NCBI RefSeq assembly: GCF_038622445.1
Contig: NZ_CP152019.1
Span: 4,004,501 to 4,068,500 of the forward strand
DNA from: Sporosarcina sp. FSL K6-1522
GTDB lineage: Bacteria > Bacillota > Bacilli > Bacillales_A > Planococcaceae
DNA: 64,000 bases
Direction: 5' to 3'
Under the pieces are notes generated by a model. The model did no database searches and was not told the origin of the DNA. It saw only the letters and a program-made list of their open reading frames with translations. The position numbers and the translations under genes are program-made. Of this stretch, positions 44,583-54,131 are shown piece by piece. Each line of letters begins with the position of its first letter. Positions within the stretch are counted from its first letter, which is position 1.

Positions 44583-45794
44583 TCAATTTTCATACCGCTT
44601 TGCAAGAAATCTTTCCGCAAGCAACTGCCCAAACGTTTCTTCATTAAAGTCTACGCTCGTGCGAAGAGATTCTATACCTAACGACAAAAGAAAATTCCGA
44701 TACCCCATGCATGCCTTCACTTGCAAATCTGCGGAACCCGCAAATCGGGAAACAAAGCCCCTAACAGCATCAGTTGACCAGTCACGAATCGCAATGTCCT
44801 TGGACTTCATATAGCGCAGAAGTAACAATTGCCATTCACAATCATGCTCACGAAATGCCTCACCATAACGGACAGGTACACCGATCCACAATGGTAATTG
44901 CATGGGCAAAACACGCAAATCATAACAAGCTCTTAAAAAGGGATCATTGATTCCCCTTCTGTTCAATAAAATACGAGATTGCAAAAAGGTAGCGCGCGCA
45001 GACAAATAGAACGTCGCATAACCTTGCAACTCATCGACAGTTGGGGTTCTCGGTCGTGCGAAAGGAAAGATTTGCAGCGCTACTGGCAATGAACGATGAA
45101 TGCCGATATAGCGTTTGCCTGCCAGATGCATGAGGTTACTAAAATAATGGAAGTGTGTCGTTTCAGGGTTATATGTCAGGAAATCGAAACCTACAGGGGT
45201 ATGATGAAAGAAGCTTTCATGGAACTTCGAAAAATGAAATATGCCAACACCTTGGGGAAGGGCACTAAACTTTGCTGGGGTTCGCAAAATCCATGTTGGT
45301 CGCATTCCGGCACGACGATATCCGGCTGTTCTTGCGGCAATGTCCGCAATCGGAATTGTGCTACATTGAAACTCAATGGGGATTACTTCAGAACATTTCG
45401 TTACGAGTAAATCAGGCCGCTGTGCCAATAGTGGCAAATACGGTTCTAGTTCGACATAATCTGCATGCTTACGAAAAAATGCATACAGCTGTTGTTTCCC
45501 TTGCAGATGAACTTTTGATTCTCCTTCTGCAAAAGAAGTCCTACAAGAGGCATCTTGCTGGTGTGCAAAATGCGGAATAATAATGTCCCCTACTTTTAAA
45601 TGCACAGGATCTCGGCATTGGGGACAATAAAATCGCTGCTTCTTGCGCCACTCTTTCAGTTGCTCCTTTTTCAAATCTGCTGAGAGAACAATCAGTTCCC
45701 CCTCCGCTGTTTTAGCTGTTAATATGAAAACCCCCTCCTCCCACCTCCAATTGTACGAATATTCAAGTAAAAATACAACATTATTTTGTAGCAA
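44583..45794 (-). CDS. coiA: Competence protein CoiA
   Basis: A CoiA family protein with a nuclease-like fold. It shows the zinc-finger-type FYCPQCRDPVHLKVGD and IPHFAHQQDASC, then LLAQRPDLLV and IPIEFQCSTIP, the predicted nuclease core. CoiA is needed for processing incoming DNA in transformation. The true start is unclear: coordinates use the TTG at 45794, but a strong GGAGGTGGGAGGAGGGGG site lies at about 45732-45750 with only GTT, TTC and an in-frame ATA (45725) after it. Homologues begin around that ATA, so translation may start there. The rest of the gene is intact. Confidence 0.85.
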   Translation of the reverse strand: MLQNNVVFLLEYSYNWRWEEGVFILTAKTAEGELIVLSADLKKEQLKEWRKKQRFYCPQCRDPVHLKVGDIIIPHFAHQQDASCRTSFAEGESKVHLQGKQQLYAFFRKHADYVELEPYLPLLAQRPDLLVTKCSEVIPIEFQCSTIPIADIAARTAGYRRAGMRPTWILRTPAKFSALPQGVGIFHFSKFHESFFHHTPVGFDFLTYNPETTHFHYFSNLMHLAGKRYIGIHRSLPVALQIFPFARPRTPTVDELQGYATFYLSARATFLQSRILLNRRGINDPFLRACYDLRVLPMQLPLWIGVPVRYGEAFREHDCEWQLLLLRYMKSKDIAIRDWSTDAVRGFVSRFAGSADLQVKACMGYRNFLLSLGIESLRTSVDFNEETFGQLLAERFLAKRYEN

Positions 45795-45823
45795 GCACTT
45801 TATGTACGATTTCCGATAAAATC

Positions 45824-45855
45824 AAAAATAGCCACCACTAGGGTAGCTATTTTTT
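45824..45855 (-). terminator. Terminator of mecA
   Basis: AAAATAGCTACC pairs with GGTGGCTATTTT (one mismatch or G-U) on the minus strand and is followed by T-rich sequence, 8 bp after the mecA stop. Confidence 0.75.
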
Positions 45856-45862
45856 GAATAAT

Positions 45863-46525
45863 TTAGGACTCTCCGAAATAATGCTGGATGTTCGTAAAGA
45901 CATCCGATGCCATAATAAGCTTACCGTACTCTTCAAGTCGATGGATGGTCATGTTTGACGGTGTTCCAAATTCAGAAATCACACTAAACAAGTCCGTTTT
46001 ACGAGAATCATCCGCGTCCTCGTATCGACAAGTAACATGCAAGTAATAACGATCTTCGTAAACATGAAGAGATGTCTCCATGTCATATCCCTTTACAAGG
46101 CTAGCAAGTGGAATAAGATTATCAAATTCCGTAAAGACAAACATATTCTCCTGCCATTCTAGCAGCTTAGCATTGGAATTCGTCATCATATTTTCTACAT
46201 CCTCAAATGATCCATCATCCGGCTGAAATAACTGTTTTGGATCTCCCATCCCAAAAGGCGATTCCAAAGGTTCTCCATCTTCAGATAGTTGTGCCCGCGT
46301 AACCGTTACTTCGATTCCACCACTCATCGCATGCACTTGAATCCAGAGAGGTCCCTCAATCTCGAATTCAGTTTCATCATTAATTTCGTCCATCATTTCC
46401 CAAAAAAGCTCTTCACTTTTATCGCGATTGTACCAAACTTCCTCGCGCGTGAAGCCACGTTCTTCAATATCAATATATGAAAGGAAAAACTTTACTGTAT
46501 TTTCGTTGATGCGCTCTATTTCCAT
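45863..46525 (-). CDS. mecA: ClpC adaptor MecA
   Basis: A 220-residue MecA. The N-terminal substrate-binding part reads MEIERINENTVKFFLSYIDI (residues 1-20), then EERGFTREEVWYNRDKSEELFWEMM; an acidic linker precedes a C-terminal domain that binds ClpC. MecA controls competence by delivering ComK to ClpCP and also affects Spx-dependent transcription. The ATG at 46525 is the usual family start; an upstream in-frame codon would add 15 unrelated residues. It lies between coiA and spx, as in B. subtilis. Confidence 0.94.
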   Translation of the reverse strand: MEIERINENTVKFFLSYIDIEERGFTREEVWYNRDKSEELFWEMMDEINDETEFEIEGPLWIQVHAMSGGIEVTVTRAQLSEDGEPLESPFGMGDPKQLFQPDDGSFEDVENMMTNSNAKLLEWQENMFVFTEFDNLIPLASLVKGYDMETSLHVYEDRYYLHVTCRYEDADDSRKTDLFSVISEFGTPSNMTIHRLEEYGKLIMASDVFTNIQHYFGES

Positions 46526-46712
46526 CCCTTTTCTCTCCCTTCCTCCAGAACAGGTATGAACCGGTTCCATTCAATATGTGAAAACACCTGCAATGCTTAT
46601 AGTTAATATATGACCGTCCAGCTGGATATGAAAGGGGTCCGCCTTTGGGACGTATAATTTTAATAGTAATAGCATTGTAGAGAATATTCGACGGGAAAGC
46701 AAGGGCAATACA

Positions 46713-46763
46713 AAAAGCTGATAGGTGTACGGCATTTTGCAATGTCACTCCCTATCAGCTTTT
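46713..46763 (-). terminator. Terminator of spx
   Basis: A 13-bp stem AAAAGCTGATAGG/CCTATCAGCTTTT with a long 25-nt loop lies after the spx stop; the minus strand continues TGTATTG. The long loop makes it a moderate terminator. Confidence 0.7.
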
Positions 46764-46775
46764 ACATATGTGTAA

Positions 46776-47174
46776 TTAGTTAACCATGCGTCTTGCTTCA
46801 AGTAGCTGATAGGCCCTTACTTTCCTAGGTAAGAATCGACGAATCTCATCTTCATTGTAACCTACCTGTAGCCTTTTTTCATCTAAGATGATTGGTCTTC
46901 TCAAAAGACCTGGATGCTCTTGAATCAATTCGTACAAACGTTGGAGTGGTAGACTTTCCACATCAACATTTAATTTTTGGAAAATTTTCGACCGCGTTGA
47001 AATAATTTCATCCGTTCCGTCTTCAGTCATACGGAGAATTTGTTTAATTTCATCAATATTTAACGGCTCCGAAAAAATATTGCGTTCTGTATATGGAATC
47101 TCATGCTCCTCTAACCATGCTTTCGCTTTGCGGCAAGATGTACAACTAGGTGAGGTAAATAATGTGACCATCAT
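46776..47174 (-). CDS. spx: Transcriptional regulator Spx
   Basis: A 131-132 residue Spx of the ArsC-like family with the redox switch CTSC in [18 protein letters not shown] (C10 and C13) and the RNA polymerase-contacting glycine-containing region [18 protein letters not shown]. It binds the alpha C-terminal domain and activates thiol-stress genes. Two adjacent ATG codons are possible; the second (47171) gives the family's usual MVTLFTSP start. Degradation by ClpXP needs SpxH, encoded at 41349-42155. The C terminus ends in RRMVN rather than the usual LAN/RLAN. Confidence 0.95.
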   Translation of the reverse strand: MMVTLFTSPSCTSCRKAKAWLEEHEIPYTERNIFSEPLNIDEIKQILRMTEDGTDEIISTRSKIFQKLNVDVESLPLQRLYELIQEHPGLLRRPIILDEKRLQVGYNEDEIRRFLPRKVRAYQLLEARRMVN

Positions 47175-47591
47175 ATGCTGACACTTCCTTTCAATCGGCT
47201 CGTTCGTTAGTTTTTATATGCTAAAAATCAATTACGTCACTTATAGAAGTAAGGGACTTTTACTGAATCAAGTTAAATTAGAATAATTTTAAACTGTTTG
47301 CTTCTATACATATTATACACACATTTATTCACGATGAATACACTTTTTCAAAAATAATACTAAAACATTATTTCACTGTCACATTTCCGCAATATAAATG
47401 GCTTTACAACAACTCAATTCATATTGTTTTTGTCCACTCTACTGTTATACCCAATAGGCTGTTTAATTAAACATCTATTTTGTCAAATCATACACTTTCT
47501 CAGTTAGAAGCCTATGAATGAAAAAGAAAAGAATTTACTCTACACTATATAATACGTCTACCTCCCATGAAAGGTTTCATTTACCATCAAA
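47175..47591. other. Upstream region of spx
   Basis: About 415 bp without a gene. The minus strand has TATAAT at 47312-47317 (in GTGTGTATAATATG), a possible -10 for spx with a leader of about 130 nt, but no good -35 is seen. The remainder is A+T-rich with no other recognisable signal. Confidence 0.4.
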
Positions 47592-47628
47592 AAAAATCCG
47601 AAAAACGTAGAAACGTTTTCGGATTTTT
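47592..47628. terminator. Terminator downstream of the opp operon
   Basis: A stem AAAAATCCGAAAAACGT/ACGTTTTCGGATTTTT (one unpaired base) lies about 170 bp after the oppF stop and is flanked by A and T runs, so it can work on both strands. A repeat copy separates it from oppF. Confidence 0.8.
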
Positions 47629-47644
47629 GAATTGGATTAATAAT

Positions 47645-47799
47645 TATAGGAATTGAACTAAAGAATCTTACCAACAACGCTCGGCGCTTGCCTCCCGCCA
47701 TAAGCCAGGCAGAAAACCACTGCCAGTCTTACGGCTTCGGCGACCGCTTGTAAGGCGCCGAAACTGGAGAATAGATGAAAATCATACGTTCAATTTATA
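47645..47799. repeat. TIR-flanked intergenic repeat, copy B
   Basis: About 155 bp, the long form. It begins TATAGGAATTGAACTAAAG and ends ATCATACGTTCAATTTATA, so the ends are imperfect inverted repeats. Inside are GGCAG/CTGCC and CTTAC/GTAAG hairpins and the TTACGGCTTCGGCGACCGC block. The right end overlaps the oppF stop codon TAA (47795-47797). Confidence 0.85.
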
Positions 47800-48733
47800 G
47801 AGTAGCATTCGATTGCTTAAACAGCTTAAACTCACGCTCCGAACATAGAACTAAATGCCCCGGCGCCACTTCGCGCATAATGACTTCCTCATCCTCTGAG
47901 TAATTATGGGACTTCGGATCATAGCCCTTACGTACACGGTTTCGCTCGTAGTCCGGATCTGGTAATGGGATGGCTGACAATAACGATTGTGTATACGGGT
48001 GCAACGGTGCCGTATACAACGTTTCAGCGGGACCAATTTCGACCAACTTCCCAAAGTGCATGACACCAATTCGATCGGAAATATATTTCACCATCGACAA
48101 ATCATGCGCGATGAACAAATACGTGAGTCCTTTCTCTTCTTGGAGTTCTTTCAACAAGTTGACGACTTGCGCTTGAATAGACACGTCCAAAGCTGAAATT
48201 GGCTCATCCGCAATGATAAATTCTGGTTCCACAGCAAGCGCACGCGCAATACCGAGACGCTGACGCTGTCCACCTGAAAACTCATGCGGATAGCGGTTCG
48301 CATGCTCCGGGTTCAACCCTACCGTTTCTAGAAGCTCGTGCACACGTGCAGTACGCTCCTTTGGATTTTTAACAAGCCCATGAATATCAAGCCCTTCTGC
48401 AACAATGTCGAGCACCTTCATGCGGGGATTAAGTGATGCATAGGGATCTTGGAAAATCATTTGCATTTTTCGATTGAACGCACGTAACTCTTTTTTCGAT
48501 TTCTTGGCATGGACGTCAACACCGTCGTAGATGACTTCTCCACCTGTCGCATTGTACAAACGAATAATCGTCCGACCTGTCGTCGATTTACCACAACCTG
48601 ATTCGCCAACAAGGCCAAGTGTTTCCCCTTTGTAAATATCGAATGTCACGTCATTAACAGCACGTACTTCATTACTTTTTCCTACATTAAAATATTGCTT
48701 TAAGTTTTTAATTTCAAGTAATTTTTCAGCCAT
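47795..48733 (-). CDS. oppF: Oligopeptide ABC transporter ATP-binding protein OppF
   Basis: A 312-residue ABC ATPase with Walker [13 protein letters not shown] (about 40-51), signature [15 protein letters not shown], Walker [13 protein letters not shown] and the switch histidine in [10 protein letters not shown]. With OppD it powers peptide import. Its last codons end exactly where the intergenic repeat begins, and the stop TAA lies within the repeat's terminal inverted repeat. Its start overlaps the oppD stop by 1 bp. Confidence 0.94.
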   Translation of the reverse strand: MAEKLLEIKNLKQYFNVGKSNEVRAVNDVTFDIYKGETLGLVGESGCGKSTTGRTIIRLYNATGGEVIYDGVDVHAKKSKKELRAFNRKMQMIFQDPYASLNPRMKVLDIVAEGLDIHGLVKNPKERTARVHELLETVGLNPEHANRYPHEFSGGQRQRLGIARALAVEPEFIIADEPISALDVSIQAQVVNLLKELQEEKGLTYLFIAHDLSMVKYISDRIGVMHFGKLVEIGPAETLYTAPLHPYTQSLLSAIPLPDPDYERNRVRKGYDPKSHNYSEDEEVIMREVAPGHLVLCSEREFKLFKQSNATL

Positions 48734-49797
48734 TATTGAGCACCTCCTGCGCGGCCTTCATAGTAACGACTGCCTGGGAACCGTTTCATCCGCTCGATAA
48801 TCGCAACTGGCGGCTCTACTTGCGGCGCGTCTGGATGAAGTAGCCATGTTGCGGCGTAATGTGTATCACTCACTTTAAATAACGGCGGAACCTGTTCCAT
48901 ATCAATCTTCATGGCATACTCGCTACGAAGAGCAAAAGCATCCCCTTTGGGTGGATTCAATAGATCCGGCGGCGTGCCAGGAATCGCATACAGTTTCTCT
49001 TCCGTCGCATCGAGTGATGGCATCGAGCTCAGCAAGCCCCATGTGTACGGATGCTGCGGGTTATAGAAGATTTCATCCACCGTGCCCACTTCCACAATCC
49101 GACCACCATACATAACGGCTACACGATCCGCTACGTTCGCAACAACACCAAGGTCATGTGTAATGAAAATAATCGATGTATCGATTTTCTTCTGTAAATC
49201 CTTCATCAGCTCCAAAATTTGCGCCTGAATCGTCACGTCTAGTGCCGTTGTTGGTTCATCGGCAATGAGTAGCTTTGGATTACAGGCAAGTGCTACCGCA
49301 ATGACGATACGCTGACGCTGACCACCTGAAAACTGGTGAGGGTACTGTTTCATGCGCATATCAGGTTGCGGCATGCCAACTAGCTCCAACAGCTCAACAG
49401 ACTTTTTCCAAGCTTCTTCCTTACCAAGTTTCTGATGTTTCAATAACGGCTCCATAATTTGTTTACCAATTGTCATCGTCGGATTAAGTGATGTCATTGG
49501 ATCTTGGAAAATCATTGAAATATCTTTCCCACGTACTTTTTGCATCTCTTTTTCGGAAACCTTCAGTAAATCTTTTCCACCAAATAAAATCTGACCATTT
49601 CGATACTCTGTGCTCGACGTTGGCAACAGCCGCATAATCGATTTCGTTGTCACCGATTTTCCCGAGCCTGATTCACCAACAATGGCAAGTGTTTCACCTT
49701 TAAACACCTCAAAATTGACACCTTGGATTGCTTTCACTTCACCCGCAAATGTATGGAAAGAAAGCTCCAAGTCTTTCACTTCAATAATTTTTTCCAT
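48733..49797 (-). CDS. oppD: Oligopeptide ABC transporter ATP-binding protein OppD
   Basis: A 354-residue ABC ATPase with Walker [14 protein letters not shown], signature [15 protein letters not shown], Walker [13 protein letters not shown] and [15 protein letters not shown]. The C-terminal oligopeptide-transporter extension ([19 protein letters not shown], about 266-284) is present, but the usual cysteine-rich PxCxxR[C] iron-sulfur-like segment is reduced to [11 protein letters not shown], so no such cluster is expected. It pairs with OppF beneath OppB and OppC. Confidence 0.93.
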   Translation of the reverse strand: MEKIIEVKDLELSFHTFAGEVKAIQGVNFEVFKGETLAIVGESGSGKSVTTKSIMRLLPTSSTEYRNGQILFGGKDLLKVSEKEMQKVRGKDISMIFQDPMTSLNPTMTIGKQIMEPLLKHQKLGKEEAWKKSVELLELVGMPQPDMRMKQYPHQFSGGQRQRIVIAVALACNPKLLIADEPTTALDVTIQAQILELMKDLQKKIDTSIIFITHDLGVVANVADRVAVMYGGRIVEVGTVDEIFYNPQHPYTWGLLSSMPSLDATEEKLYAIPGTPPDLLNPPKGDAFALRSEYAMKIDMEQVPPLFKVSDTHYAATWLLHPDAPQVEPPVAIIERMKRFPGSRYYEGRAGGAQ

Positions 49798-49811
49798 GTC
49801 GCTTTCCTCCT

Positions 49812-50831
49812 TTAATCTTTCATTTTTGGATCAAGTGCATCCCGTAATCCATCCCCGATTAAATTGAATGCAATCATCAATAAACTCAAGACAAATGCTG
49901 GATAAAACAGCATGTATGGTTGGTAAGAGATGAACTTATAACCATCATTGATCAATGTTCCAAGAGACGCTTTTGGCGCTTGAAGTCCAAGCCCAATGAA
50001 GCTTAAGAACGCTTCAAAGAAAATGGCTGTTGGAATCGTGAACATCATATTAATAATAATAATCGCCATTAAGTTCGGCAGTAAATGCTTCCCGATAATT
50101 CGTGTATCACTTGCCCCCAATGTTTTGGCTGCAAGGACGAATTCCTGCGTTTTATATTTTAACACTTGTCCACGGACAATCCGGGACATCCCAATCCATC
50201 CCGTTATCGATATCGCAATAATAATCGCCCAAATGCCCGGCTCCATAATCATCAACATTAAAATAACAATGACAAGTGTTGGTACACCAATCAGCACCTC
50301 AACAATTCGTTGCATGATGTCATCGGTTCTTCCTCCGTAATATCCGGAGATTCCCCCGTAGATTACACCGATTATGACGTCAATGAATGCCGCAACGAAA
50401 GCGATCAATAAGGAAATTTGTGTCCCTTTCCATAGACGTGAAAACAAGTCGCGCCCTAAACTATCTGTACCAAACCAATAGTATTCATCAATTTTTTTTA
50501 TTTCATAAAGATTGACGGTTTTAGCACCTAATTTACCTTCCCCATCGAAAATCCCCATCTTCTCAAGTCCAGGCACTTTCGGTGGTAAATTGGCATGCGT
50601 AACATTGACCAACTCTGGATCATGCTTCACCATATACGGTCCAGCAAACGCCATGAAGACGATAAAAATCAAAATAAACATACTGACAATCGCAGCTTTG
50701 TTTTTACGAATCCGAAGCCAAGCATCTTGCCAGAAACTTAAACTCGGTTTTGAAATTTTCTCGGCATGTGAACCGTCTATTGTAATGCGCTCAAATGCAT
50801 CTTTTGGCAATTTCTCGATGTTGTTTGTCAT
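49812..50831 (-). CDS. oppC: Oligopeptide ABC transporter permease OppC
   Basis: A 339-residue inner-membrane permease with an N-terminal OppC_N domain, a loop carrying WFGTDSLGRDLFSRLWKG (about 118-135), about six membrane segments and the EAA-type loop VLAAKTLGASDTRIIGKHLLP in sequence (about 231-251) that contacts the ATPases. Start and stop fit between oppB and oppD with a 1-bp overlap with oppB. Confidence 0.94.
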   Translation of the reverse strand: MTNNIEKLPKDAFERITIDGSHAEKISKPSLSFWQDAWLRIRKNKAAIVSMFILIFIVFMAFAGPYMVKHDPELVNVTHANLPPKVPGLEKMGIFDGEGKLGAKTVNLYEIKKIDEYYWFGTDSLGRDLFSRLWKGTQISLLIAFVAAFIDVIIGVIYGGISGYYGGRTDDIMQRIVEVLIGVPTLVIVILMLMIMEPGIWAIIIAISITGWIGMSRIVRGQVLKYKTQEFVLAAKTLGASDTRIIGKHLLPNLMAIIIINMMFTIPTAIFFEAFLSFIGLGLQAPKASLGTLINDGYKFISYQPYMLFYPAFVLSLLMIAFNLIGDGLRDALDPKMKD

Positions 50832-51760
50832 TACTTCGAACCTCCAGCCAAGCGAATACGCGGGTCAATAATCCCATAAAGAATATCCACAATTAAAATA
50901 ATCACGATTAAGAAGACGGAGAAGAACATCGTCGTTCCCATAATAATCGCATAGTCATTCGTGCTAATCGAGGTAACAAACTGCTCACCAATACCAGGGA
51001 TCGCAAAAATTTGTTCCACGACGAGTGAACCCGTTAACAAGCCTGCTGCTACTGGCCCTAATACCGTAATCAGCGGAATAAGCGCATTGCGGAATGCATG
51101 TTTGAAAGCGATTTCAAACCAATTGGCGCCTTTTGCTTTTGCGAGCAAAATATAGTCTGTACTCAATACCTCTATCATTTCTGTCCGGATAAATCTAGCA
51201 GCAATTGCGATAGGTCCCATTGCAAGTGCAATAGATGGCAACACACTCGATTTCCAACCATTCCACAAACCTACTTCAAACCATTCCAAATGAACAGCAA
51301 ACACATATTGTAGGAGAACCGCAAAAACGAAGGATGGGATGGAAATACCGATAATCGCAACAATGGTACTACCATAATCCCATATGGTATTTTGCTTCAA
51401 TGCCGCAATCATCCCAAGTACAATCCCGAGAATGGTACCGACTAGCAGTGCTTGCGCACCGAGTAAGACGGAATAATTGAGCTTCTTAATGATTAAATCC
51501 ATTACATCCGCATTCTTGTACTGGAAAGAGATACCGAAATCCCCTTTCGCAAGGTTGCCCATATAGCGGACGTATTGCACAGGTATCGGATCATTTAAAC
51601 CATACTTCTCATAAATTACTTCTCTTTGCTCGACAGAAAGCTTATCAGCGGATGCGAGCGGGGAGCCTGGAAGTAGTTTCATTAAAACAAATGTAAATGA
51701 CGCGATGAGAAATAGAGAGATAAACATGTAGACGATACGTTTCGTAATATATTTAGCCAT
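50831..51760 (-). CDS. oppB: Oligopeptide ABC transporter permease OppB
   Basis: A 309-residue permease with six membrane segments and the EAA-type loop ILLAKAKGANWFEIAFKHAF (about 203-222). The N-terminal GSPLASADKLSVEQREVIYEKYG segment lies outside the membrane in this family. It is the first gene after the oppA terminator, and its ATG follows CTGGAGGTGC. Confidence 0.94.
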   Translation of the reverse strand: MAKYITKRIVYMFISLFLIASFTFVLMKLLPGSPLASADKLSVEQREVIYEKYGLNDPIPVQYVRYMGNLAKGDFGISFQYKNADVMDLIIKKLNYSVLLGAQALLVGTILGIVLGMIAALKQNTIWDYGSTIVAIIGISIPSFVFAVLLQYVFAVHLEWFEVGLWNGWKSSVLPSIALAMGPIAIAARFIRTEMIEVLSTDYILLAKAKGANWFEIAFKHAFRNALIPLITVLGPVAAGLLTGSLVVEQIFAIPGIGEQFVTSISTNDYAIIMGTTMFFSVFLIVIILIVDILYGIIDPRIRLAGGSK

Positions 51761-51787
51761 CTTTGCACCTCCAGTAAGTCATTCTTC

Positions 51788-51958
51788 TATATAAACTGAA
51801 CTAAAGAACTCCACTAACAACGTTCGACGCTTGCGTATGCCTCCCACCATAAACCCCTAGGCAGATAAAAATCACTGCCAGTCTTTCGGCTTCGGCAACC
51901 GCGTGTAAGGCGCCTTCGCTGGATAGTAGATCAAAATCATAAGTCCAACCTAATATAA
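51788..51958. repeat. TIR-flanked intergenic repeat, copy C
   Basis: About 171 bp, the longest copy, between oppA and oppB. It starts TATATAAACTGAACTAAAG and ends ATCATAAGTCCAACCTAATATA, again imperfect inverted ends. It contains GGCAG/CTGCC arms, TTTCGGCTTCGGCAACCGCG and TAAGGCGCCTTCGCTGGATA, aligned with copies B and D. Confidence 0.85.
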
Positions 51959-52032
51959 GTTGGTATCTCATACTTTTCTCAGACTCAATTATGAATACAA
52001 GAAATTTTGAGAAAGTTCCTTTTCATTTAAAA

Positions 52033-52068
52033 AGAGAGTACATGGTCAGTATCTACCATATACTCTCT
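52033..52068 (-). terminator. Terminator or attenuator between oppA and oppB
   Basis: A 14-bp stem AGAGAGTATATGGT/ACCATGTACTCTCT (one G-U) with an 8-nt loop is followed on the minus strand by TTTTTAAA. It should end most oppA transcripts and let some through to oppBCDF, a common way to make more binding protein than permease. Confidence 0.87.
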
Positions 52069-52087
52069 TGACTATGAGATTTTAAAC

Positions 52088-52185
52088 TATATAAATTGAA
52101 CTATATAATCTTACTAACAACGCCCGGCGCTTGTAAGGCACCTTCGCTGGATAGTAAGTGAATATCATAAGTTCAACCTATATAA
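52088..52185. repeat. TIR-flanked intergenic repeat, copy D
   Basis: About 98 bp, the short form, 8 bp after the oppA stop. It starts TATATAAATTGAACTATAT and ends ATCATAAGTTCAACCTATATAA, the clearest terminal inverted repeat of the four. It lacks the internal GGCAG/CTGCC hairpin and the TTCGG block. Confidence 0.85.
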
Positions 52186-52192
52186 CCAAGAC

Positions 52193-53890
52193 TTATTCGC
52201 CGATGTGTACCCACTTATATGTGTAGTCCCCACCGTATTTATGCGTAACAAGGCCTTGTACAGTTGGTTTCATAAGTGCCATTCTTCCACGTTGGTAGTT
52301 AGGCGCAATAACCGCGTCGTCTTCAAGAAGAAGCTTTTCAGCTGCTGCGAATGCTTCCCAACGTTTTACTGGATCGTTTGCATGTGTTGTTTTCGTAGAC
52401 TCGATCAATGCATCGAACTCAGGGTTTGAATAAGACAAACCGTTTTGTGGACTATTCGTTGTGAATAGTTCTAGGTATGAAATCGGGTCTTCGAAGTCAG
52501 CACCCCATCCAGCTGCTTGAATGTCATAATCGCTTGCATTATCGAGGTCAAGACGTACTGCGAAAGGTACTTCTTTCAGCTTAATAGTCAAACCTGGAAG
52601 GTTTTTCTCAAGTTCAGATTTGTACCATTCTTGTTGCTTTTTCGCATTTTCAGTGTCCCCACCAAGAATTTCAAGTGTTACTTTGTCCGTACCAAGTTCT
52701 TCTAGCCCTTTTGCCCATAGTGCTTGTGCTTCTTCAACGTTGTACAATGCATGATCTCCACTAATTTCACGGAAATCTTTACCTTCTTCATTGAAGACAA
52801 GGTCTGTTGGAACTAGGAAGTTCGCTGGAAGTGAACCGTTTGCAAGAACTGCATCAGCTAGCTCTTCTTTGTTGAATGCTTTTGAGATTGCTTTACGAAC
52901 ATTGACGTTCGCAAGTGGTGTTGCTTTACCGTCACGCTGTTGGTTCAGCTTGAAGTAGAATACAGATGATTCAAGCTCTTCATGAACTTCTGGGTCACCT
53001 GCATATTGCATTGCATACTCAGCTGACAAGATAACACGGTCAGTTTGGTTTTTCTCATACAATTGAACCGCTGTCGCTGTTTCTTTTACAACGTTTACAT
53101 TGATTTCATCCAATTTCACAGAATCTTTGTCCCAATAGTTGTCATTCTTTTTATATTTCCAGTCGCCTGTTCCATCCCAATCTGTTAGGACAAATGGACC
53201 GTTATAAATTAAGTTATCAGATGTTGCTGCATATTTGTCGCCTTGTTCAGTAACAAATGCTTCGTTCAGTGGGTAGAACGCACCGAAAGTCATAAGAGAT
53301 AGGAAATATGCAACAGGACGCTCAAGCTCAATGACAAGCGTTTTGTCGTCTTCTGCTTTAATACCTAGATCCTCAATTTTCGCTGTTCCTTTACCGATTT
53401 CCGTTGCATTTTTGATCATGCCTTCCATGAAATACGGACCGTAAGGAGATCCAGTATCTGGATTAATAGCACGTTGCCATGCATAAACAAAGTCATGTGC
53501 AGTTACAGGTGTACCATTCGACCATTGTGCGTCACGGATTTTGAATGTATATGTCAATCCGTCTTCACTAACTTCTGCTTCAGATTCAGCCATCGCAGGA
53601 ACTGGTTTGTTATCTTGGTCTAGGCGGTAAAGCCCTTCCATGATGTTGTTCGCTACGTTGAATCCTACCTGGTCTTCCATGATAGATGAATCTAGTGTTG
53701 GAATTTCAGCACTTTCAATTAAGTTCAATACTTGTGGTAAATCTTTTGCTGTTTCCTCTTCTTTGCCTTTATCTTTACCCTTGTCCGTGTCTGCGCCGGC
53801 ATCTTTCTCTTTTCCGCCGCCACATGCTGCCAAGAACACGCTTAGTACGAGCATAATACTCATAAGCACTAGCATTTTACGATTTTTCAA
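52193..53890 (-). CDS. oppA: Oligopeptide-binding lipoprotein OppA
   Basis: A 565-residue family-5 solute-binding protein. The signal peptide ends at the lipobox LAAC, followed by a Gly/Lys/Asp-rich linker, then LNLIESAEIPTLDSSIMED and the SBP_bac_5 core with RDAQWSNGTPVTAHDFVYAW (about 124-143). It captures oligopeptides outside the cell; in Bacillales these include signalling peptides for competence and sporulation. The start is the TTG at 53890, 8 bases after GGAGGAGG; no ATG fits. A promoter lies about 45 bp upstream. Confidence 0.93.
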   Translation of the reverse strand: MKNRKMLVLMSIMLVLSVFLAACGGGKEKDAGADTDKGKDKGKEEETAKDLPQVLNLIESAEIPTLDSSIMEDQVGFNVANNIMEGLYRLDQDNKPVPAMAESEAEVSEDGLTYTFKIRDAQWSNGTPVTAHDFVYAWQRAINPDTGSPYGPYFMEGMIKNATEIGKGTAKIEDLGIKAEDDKTLVIELERPVAYFLSLMTFGAFYPLNEAFVTEQGDKYAATSDNLIYNGPFVLTDWDGTGDWKYKKNDNYWDKDSVKLDEINVNVVKETATAVQLYEKNQTDRVILSAEYAMQYAGDPEVHEELESSVFYFKLNQQRDGKATPLANVNVRKAISKAFNKEELADAVLANGSLPANFLVPTDLVFNEEGKDFREISGDHALYNVEEAQALWAKGLEELGTDKVTLEILGGDTENAKKQQEWYKSELEKNLPGLTIKLKEVPFAVRLDLDNASDYDIQAAGWGADFEDPISYLELFTTNSPQNGLSYSNPEFDALIESTKTTHANDPVKRWEAFAAAEKLLLEDDAVIAPNYQRGRMALMKPTVQGLVTHKYGGDYTYKWVHIGE

Positions 53891-53934
53891 CTCAAAGACC
53901 TCCTCCAAATTATCTGAAAAATTGGTACAACTTA

Positions 53935-53962
53935 ATTATACAGCGAAAATTTCAGTTGTACA
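53935..53962 (-). promoter_or_regulatory. Candidate sigma-A promoter of oppA
   Basis: On the minus strand TGTACA (53962-53957) and TATAAT (53940-53935) are 16 bp apart, about 45 bp before the oppA start. The -35 matches 4 of 6 positions; the -10 is perfect. Confidence 0.6.
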
Positions 53963-54131
53963 TACCTTTCTAATAATTCGCTATGTATTACTACAGTTGC
54001 AATTCATAACAAACTGATAATACCAATACTTCCAGGGGTATAATCTTACAATTCCGACTTTTACTCCGAATGCCGAATCATTGATTTTTGCGATGGATTC
54101 CTTTACGATTATTCGGAATTGAGGTGGACAC

